NCBI RefSeq assembly: GCF_012277275.1
Contig: NZ_CP051155.1
Span: forward strand, 3,100,001-3,164,000
DNA: 64,000 nucleotides
Source of the DNA: Gephyromycinifex aptenodytis
GTDB taxonomy: Bacteria > Actinomycetota > Actinomycetes > Actinomycetales > Dermatophilaceae
Direction of reading: 5' to 3'
Shown: positions 61,704 to 64,000 of the stretch, piece after piece
Layout of the letters: the number at the start of each line of letters is the position of its first letter
Position numbering within the stretch: the first letter of the stretch is position 1
Made by a program: the position numbers and the translations under genes
Notes under the pieces: model-generated
Told to the model about the DNA's origin: nothing
What the model saw: the letters and a program-made list of their open reading frames with translations, nothing else
Databases searched by the model: none

Positions 61704-61739
61704 TAGACAGTCAATCTAGTCAGGGATACGATCTAGTCA
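61704..61739 (+). promoter_or_regulatory. Leaderless promoter of the PadR gene with flanking ATCTAGTCA repeats
   Basis: TAGACA and TACGAT hexamers are separated by exactly 17 bases, and the ATG begins six bases after the -10 box, so transcription should start at the A of ATG and give a leaderless mRNA. Two perfect copies of ATCTAGTCA (61714-61722, 61731-61739) lie 17 bases apart, one in the spacer and one running from the -10 box into the ATG, ideal for autorepression by PadR. Confidence 0.6.
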
Positions 61740-62131
61740 TGTCCACCTCCTGGCCCAGCGAATGGCTCCGCGGAGTGATCGGCACCTGCGTGTTGCGGGT
61801 GCTGGCCGAGGGGCCCACCTACGGCTACGCCATCTCGGCCAGCCTCGAAGAGCTAGGCCTGGGGGCTGTCAAAGGCGGCACGCTCTATCCGCTGCTGCGC
61901 CGGTTCGAAGAGGCAGGTTGGGTCGAAATCGAATGGCGGGCCGGTGATGGTGGGCCGGGGCGCAAGTACTACGCGCTGACCACCAGCGGTCGGGAACAGC
62001 AGCGCCAGCAAGCTGCCGCGTGGACTGAATTCGCCCGTTTGACCGCTGACTTCGTTGCCGCGCCAGCGGCAACAGCATCTGCGACGTCGGATGCAGCGGC
62101 TCACGGCGGCTCACTCCGGCACGACTCCTAG
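61739..62131 (+). CDS. PadR family transcriptional regulator
   Basis: The 130-residue protein is a typical PadR winged helix: CVLRVLAEGPTYGYAISASL, VKGGTLYPLLRRFEEAGWVE and the wing GPGRKYYALTTSGREQ. The tail is an Ala-rich helix. It precedes a HAAS-type membrane protein gene by eight bases, a common pairing in which the membrane partner relays a signal to the regulator. Direct repeats over its own promoter suggest autoregulation. No effector is predictable. Confidence 0.92.
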   Translation: MSTSWPSEWLRGVIGTCVLRVLAEGPTYGYAISASLEELGLGAVKGGTLYPLLRRFEEAGWVEIEWRAGDGGPGRKYYALTTSGREQQRQQAAAWTEFARLTADFVAAPAATASATSDAAAHGGSLRHDS

Positions 62132-62139
62132 GAGAGGTC

Positions 62140-62877
62140 ATGGCCTACGACACCCGAACCCCGCACCTGGATCCGCACTGGGTGGATGAATTCGTTCTCG
62201 AACTGCGCCTGCGTGACGTGCCCGGCACCAGCATCGGGGCTGCGCTGGCCGAGGCGGAGTTGCACTGCGCCGACAGCGGCCAAGGCGCCCGGGACGCCTT
62301 CGGTGACCCGGCGGAATACGCGCGCAGCCTCTCATTGCCAGCCAGTCCGCTCTCGATGGGTGCCCTGACCAAGCCGCTGCTGGCCGGGGTTGTCGGGGTG
62401 CTCGGCACGCTGCTCACCGCGGATGCCTTCGCGGCTTGGCGCGGGGGCGAAGCGTTGAGGATCACCTGGGGGATGCTCGCCCTGCTCACCCTCAATGTCG
62501 CAGTGGTTGCGGTCCTGCTATTCACGCTGAACCGTGCGTTGGAGTTCGTGTTGCGCCACCCGGTGCGATTCGGCCTGGTGATGGCGGTACACGTTGCCGC
62601 GAGTGTGGGGGTTCTCCTGCTCTTCCCCTCGGTGGCAGCTACGGCGCCTGCGGCCGGGGCGCTGCTGGTGGGAGTGCTGCTGCTGGCGCTCTCGATCCCG
62701 CTGCAAGCTGCTGCGGCCCAACTGAACGATCCTGTCGTCGGGCCTGGTGAGGCTGCCGGGATAGGCAGCGACCCCGACCCATCGCCGAGGTGGATGCGGC
62801 TGGCGAACCTCGCCCTCTTCCCGGCGCTCACGCTGGCCCTGATCGGTCTGGATTTTGTCCTCTCGGCACTCCAGTAA
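62140..62877 (+). CDS. HAAS-domain multi-pass membrane protein
   Basis: The 245-residue protein has an N-terminal cytoplasmic HAAS-like helical domain (WVDEFVLELRLRDVPG, ALAEAELHCADSG, AFGDPAEYARSL) and six hydrophobic segments behind it. Proteins with this domain are encoded right after PadR regulators and are thought to form signalling pairs. AGGAGAGG precedes the ATG. It may sense envelope stress or a lipophilic compound; no export partner is encoded next to it. Confidence 0.8.
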   Translation: MAYDTRTPHLDPHWVDEFVLELRLRDVPGTSIGAALAEAELHCADSGQGARDAFGDPAEYARSLSLPASPLSMGALTKPLLAGVVGVLGTLLTADAFAAWRGGEALRITWGMLALLTLNVAVVAVLLFTLNRALEFVLRHPVRFGLVMAVHVAASVGVLLLFPSVAATAPAAGALLVGVLLLALSIPLQAAAAQLNDPVVGPGEAAGIGSDPDPSPRWMRLANLALFPALTLALIGLDFVLSALQ

Positions 62878-63114
62878 GTCCTGAGGCGACGTTTTGCCGC
62901 AGGTCAGCGGCTGTGTGTGGACGCTCACGCCGCTGGGCGGTTGGGAGTGTCGGCCCCGTTGCTTAGGCTCAGAGTGGAGTTTCCTCGTCATTGCAACTCT
63001 CGAGGGTGTCTGCGTGGGCGGCGTTCGCTGCCCGCTGCGGTGCACCGCGAGCAGGCCACGGCGGGTGGCGCCCCGCGCCTACGAAATCGCAGAACCAACA
63101 AGAGAGGGCACGAC

Positions 63115-63897
63115 ATGAACATCGTCGTCTGTGTCAAGTACGTCCCTGATGCACAGTCAGACCGCACATTCGACAGCTCCGACAACACGACCGATCGAGT
63201 AAACGTCGACGGTCTGATGTGTGAGCTCGACGAATATGCCGTCGAAGAGGCCCTCAAGATCAAGGAGGCCGGGGAGGGTGAAGTCACCGTCTTGACCATG
63301 GGGCCGCAGAAGGCGGTCGACGCGGTCAAGAAGGCGCTGCAGATGGGCGCCGACAAAGCCGTGCACGTGTGTGACGACGCCCTTGCCGGGTCGGACTCGG
63401 TCGCTACCTCCTTGGTTCTGGCCAAAGCTGTCGAGAAGATCGGCGGTGTCGACCTGGTACTGACCGGGATGGCTTCCACCGACGGTGAGATGTCGGTCGT
63501 TCCGGCGATGCTCGCCGAGCGTCTCGGCCTGCCACAGGTCACCTTCGCCTCGGAGTTGACGGTAGAGGGTGGGTCGGTGACGATCCGCCGCGACGGCGAC
63601 GTGGCGACGGAGATCATCACCTCCAGCCTCCCGGCCGTGGTGTCGGTCACCGACCAGATCAACGAGCCGCGCTACCCCTCGTTCAAGGGGATCATGGCCG
63701 CCAAGAAGAAGCCGATGGAAACCTGGTCGTTGGCCGACCTGGGGGTCGAAGCGAGCGAGGTCGGTCTCGACGCGGCGTGGACCAAGGTCCTGGAGACCAA
63801 GAAGCGTCCTCCGCGCCAGCAAGGACTGGTCGTCACCGACGACGGCAGCGGCGGCGCAGTGCTGGCGCAGTTCCTGTCCATGCAGAAGTTCATCTGA
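63115..63897 (+). CDS. etfB: Electron transfer flavoprotein beta subunit
   Basis: The 260-residue protein is a complete EtfB: NIVVCVKYVPDAQSDRTF, DEYAVEEALKIKEAGEGEVT, MGADKAVHVCDDALAGSDS and the C-terminal PRYPSFKGIMAAKKKP that holds AMP. EtfAB takes electrons from acyl-CoA dehydrogenases and passes them to the quinone pool. ATG 63115 follows AGAGAGGG; the upstream frame is non-coding. The alpha subunit gene follows after 29 bases. It could serve methylsuccinyl-CoA dehydrogenase of the ethylmalonyl-CoA pathway as well as fatty-acid oxidation. Confidence 0.96.
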   Translation: MNIVVCVKYVPDAQSDRTFDSSDNTTDRVNVDGLMCELDEYAVEEALKIKEAGEGEVTVLTMGPQKAVDAVKKALQMGADKAVHVCDDALAGSDSVATSLVLAKAVEKIGGVDLVLTGMASTDGEMSVVPAMLAERLGLPQVTFASELTVEGGSVTIRRDGDVATEIITSSLPAVVSVTDQINEPRYPSFKGIMAAKKKPMETWSLADLGVEASEVGLDAAWTKVLETKKRPPRQQGLVVTDDGSGGAVLAQFLSMQKFI

Positions 63898-63926
63898 GAC
63901 GACCAGGATCGAAGGAGTAGATCACC

Positions 63927-64000
63927 ATGACCGAAGTTCTCGTTCTGGTCGACCACGTCGACGGGCAGGTTCGCAAGACCACTGCCGAAATGCTCACGCT
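63927..64000 (+). CDS. etfA: Electron transfer flavoprotein alpha subunit, 3' end cut off
   Basis: Only 24 codons are in the window. They read TEVLVLVDHVDGQVRKTTAE, which matches EtfA N-termini, and GAAGGAG precedes the ATG. It is co-transcribed with etfB. The FAD-binding C-terminal domain lies outside the window. Confidence 0.88.
   Translation, partial: MTEVLVLVDHVDGQVRKTTAEMLT

Noticed and set aside
1-64000. tRNA, rRNA, insertion sequences, integrase or phage genes
   Set aside because: No cloverleaf-like intergenic segment, rRNA sequence, transposase motif or terminal inverted repeat was noticed, so the apparent rearrangement near atpC has no visible mobile cause.

Overview
The window is chromosomal DNA of a very GC-rich actinobacterium, probably a Micrococcales-type lineage. 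The markers are NucS mismatch endonuclease, a mycothiol-dependent maleylpyruvate-isomerase-family enzyme, the GlgE/TreS/maltokinase route, a short ATP synthase epsilon subunit followed by a DUF2550 protein, and frequent GTG starts. A PHA-storing Dermatophilaceae/Kineosphaera-like genus is a guess only. No rRNA, tRNA, CRISPR array, transposase or prophage gene was seen.

Layout. (1) 1-12 kb: extracellular polysaccharide locus with a Wzz-like regulator, O-antigen-ligase-like polymerase, acyltransferase, flippase, four glycosyltransferases, a pyruvyl transferase and a secreted polysaccharide-lyase-like protein. (2) 12.1-13.6 kb: NCS2 nucleobase permease. (3) 13.7-15.2 kb: atpC cut off from the rest of the atp operon, DUF2550, and cob(I)alamin adenosyltransferase. 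(4) 15.3-31.8 kb: most of a propionate/ethylmalonyl-CoA toolkit (ethylmalonyl-CoA mutase, a double-domain 3-hydroxybutyryl-CoA dehydrogenase, crotonyl-CoA carboxylase/reductase, epimerase, thiolase, MeaB), interrupted by an ABC importer, gamma-glutamyltransferase, NucS, a Tat lipoprotein and a small zinc-finger-like protein. (5) 31.9-46.7 kb: mixed accessory genes: siderophore-interacting protein and MarR, a cysteine-desulfurase-like protein, isobutyryl-CoA mutase large subunit, P-loop kinase, YbbN-like protein, LysR and YeiH, cold-shock protein, mycothiol enzyme, CDF transporter, PLP deaminase/aldolase with a sugar-lactone oxidase. (6) 46.8-60.6 kb: phosphoglucomutase, a secreted lipase, and the glgX-glgE-treS-mak::glgB operon. 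(7) 61-64 kb: YbjN protein, a PadR/HAAS pair, and etfB plus the start of etfA.

How the genes work together. Adenosyltransferase and MeaB supply and protect adenosylcobalamin for the two mutases. Thiolase, hydroxybutyryl-CoA dehydrogenase, crotonyl-CoA carboxylase/reductase, epimerase and ethylmalonyl-CoA mutase are successive steps of acetyl-CoA assimilation; the later steps (mesaconyl-CoA hydratase, methylsuccinyl-CoA dehydrogenase, malyl-CoA lyase) are not in the window. EtfAB at the right edge could take electrons from an acyl-CoA dehydrogenase. The alpha-glucan operon turns trehalose through maltose and maltose-1-phosphate into branched glucan and trims it.

From memory, the order atpC, DUF2550, adenosyltransferase, nucS, epimerase, thiolase, thioredoxin-TPR protein, glgB, glgE matches Mycobacterium tuberculosis Rv1311-Rv1327c. 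The window therefore looks like an ancestral backbone into which the C4-CoA genes were inserted, broken just upstream of atpC. The observations I rate highest are the predicted NADH/NADPH split in the fused dehydrogenase, the atpC breakpoint, the leaderless PadR promoter with repeats around its -10 box, a hairpin covering the cold-shock ribosome-binding site, and the Mak-GlgB fusion with three TGATG junctions.
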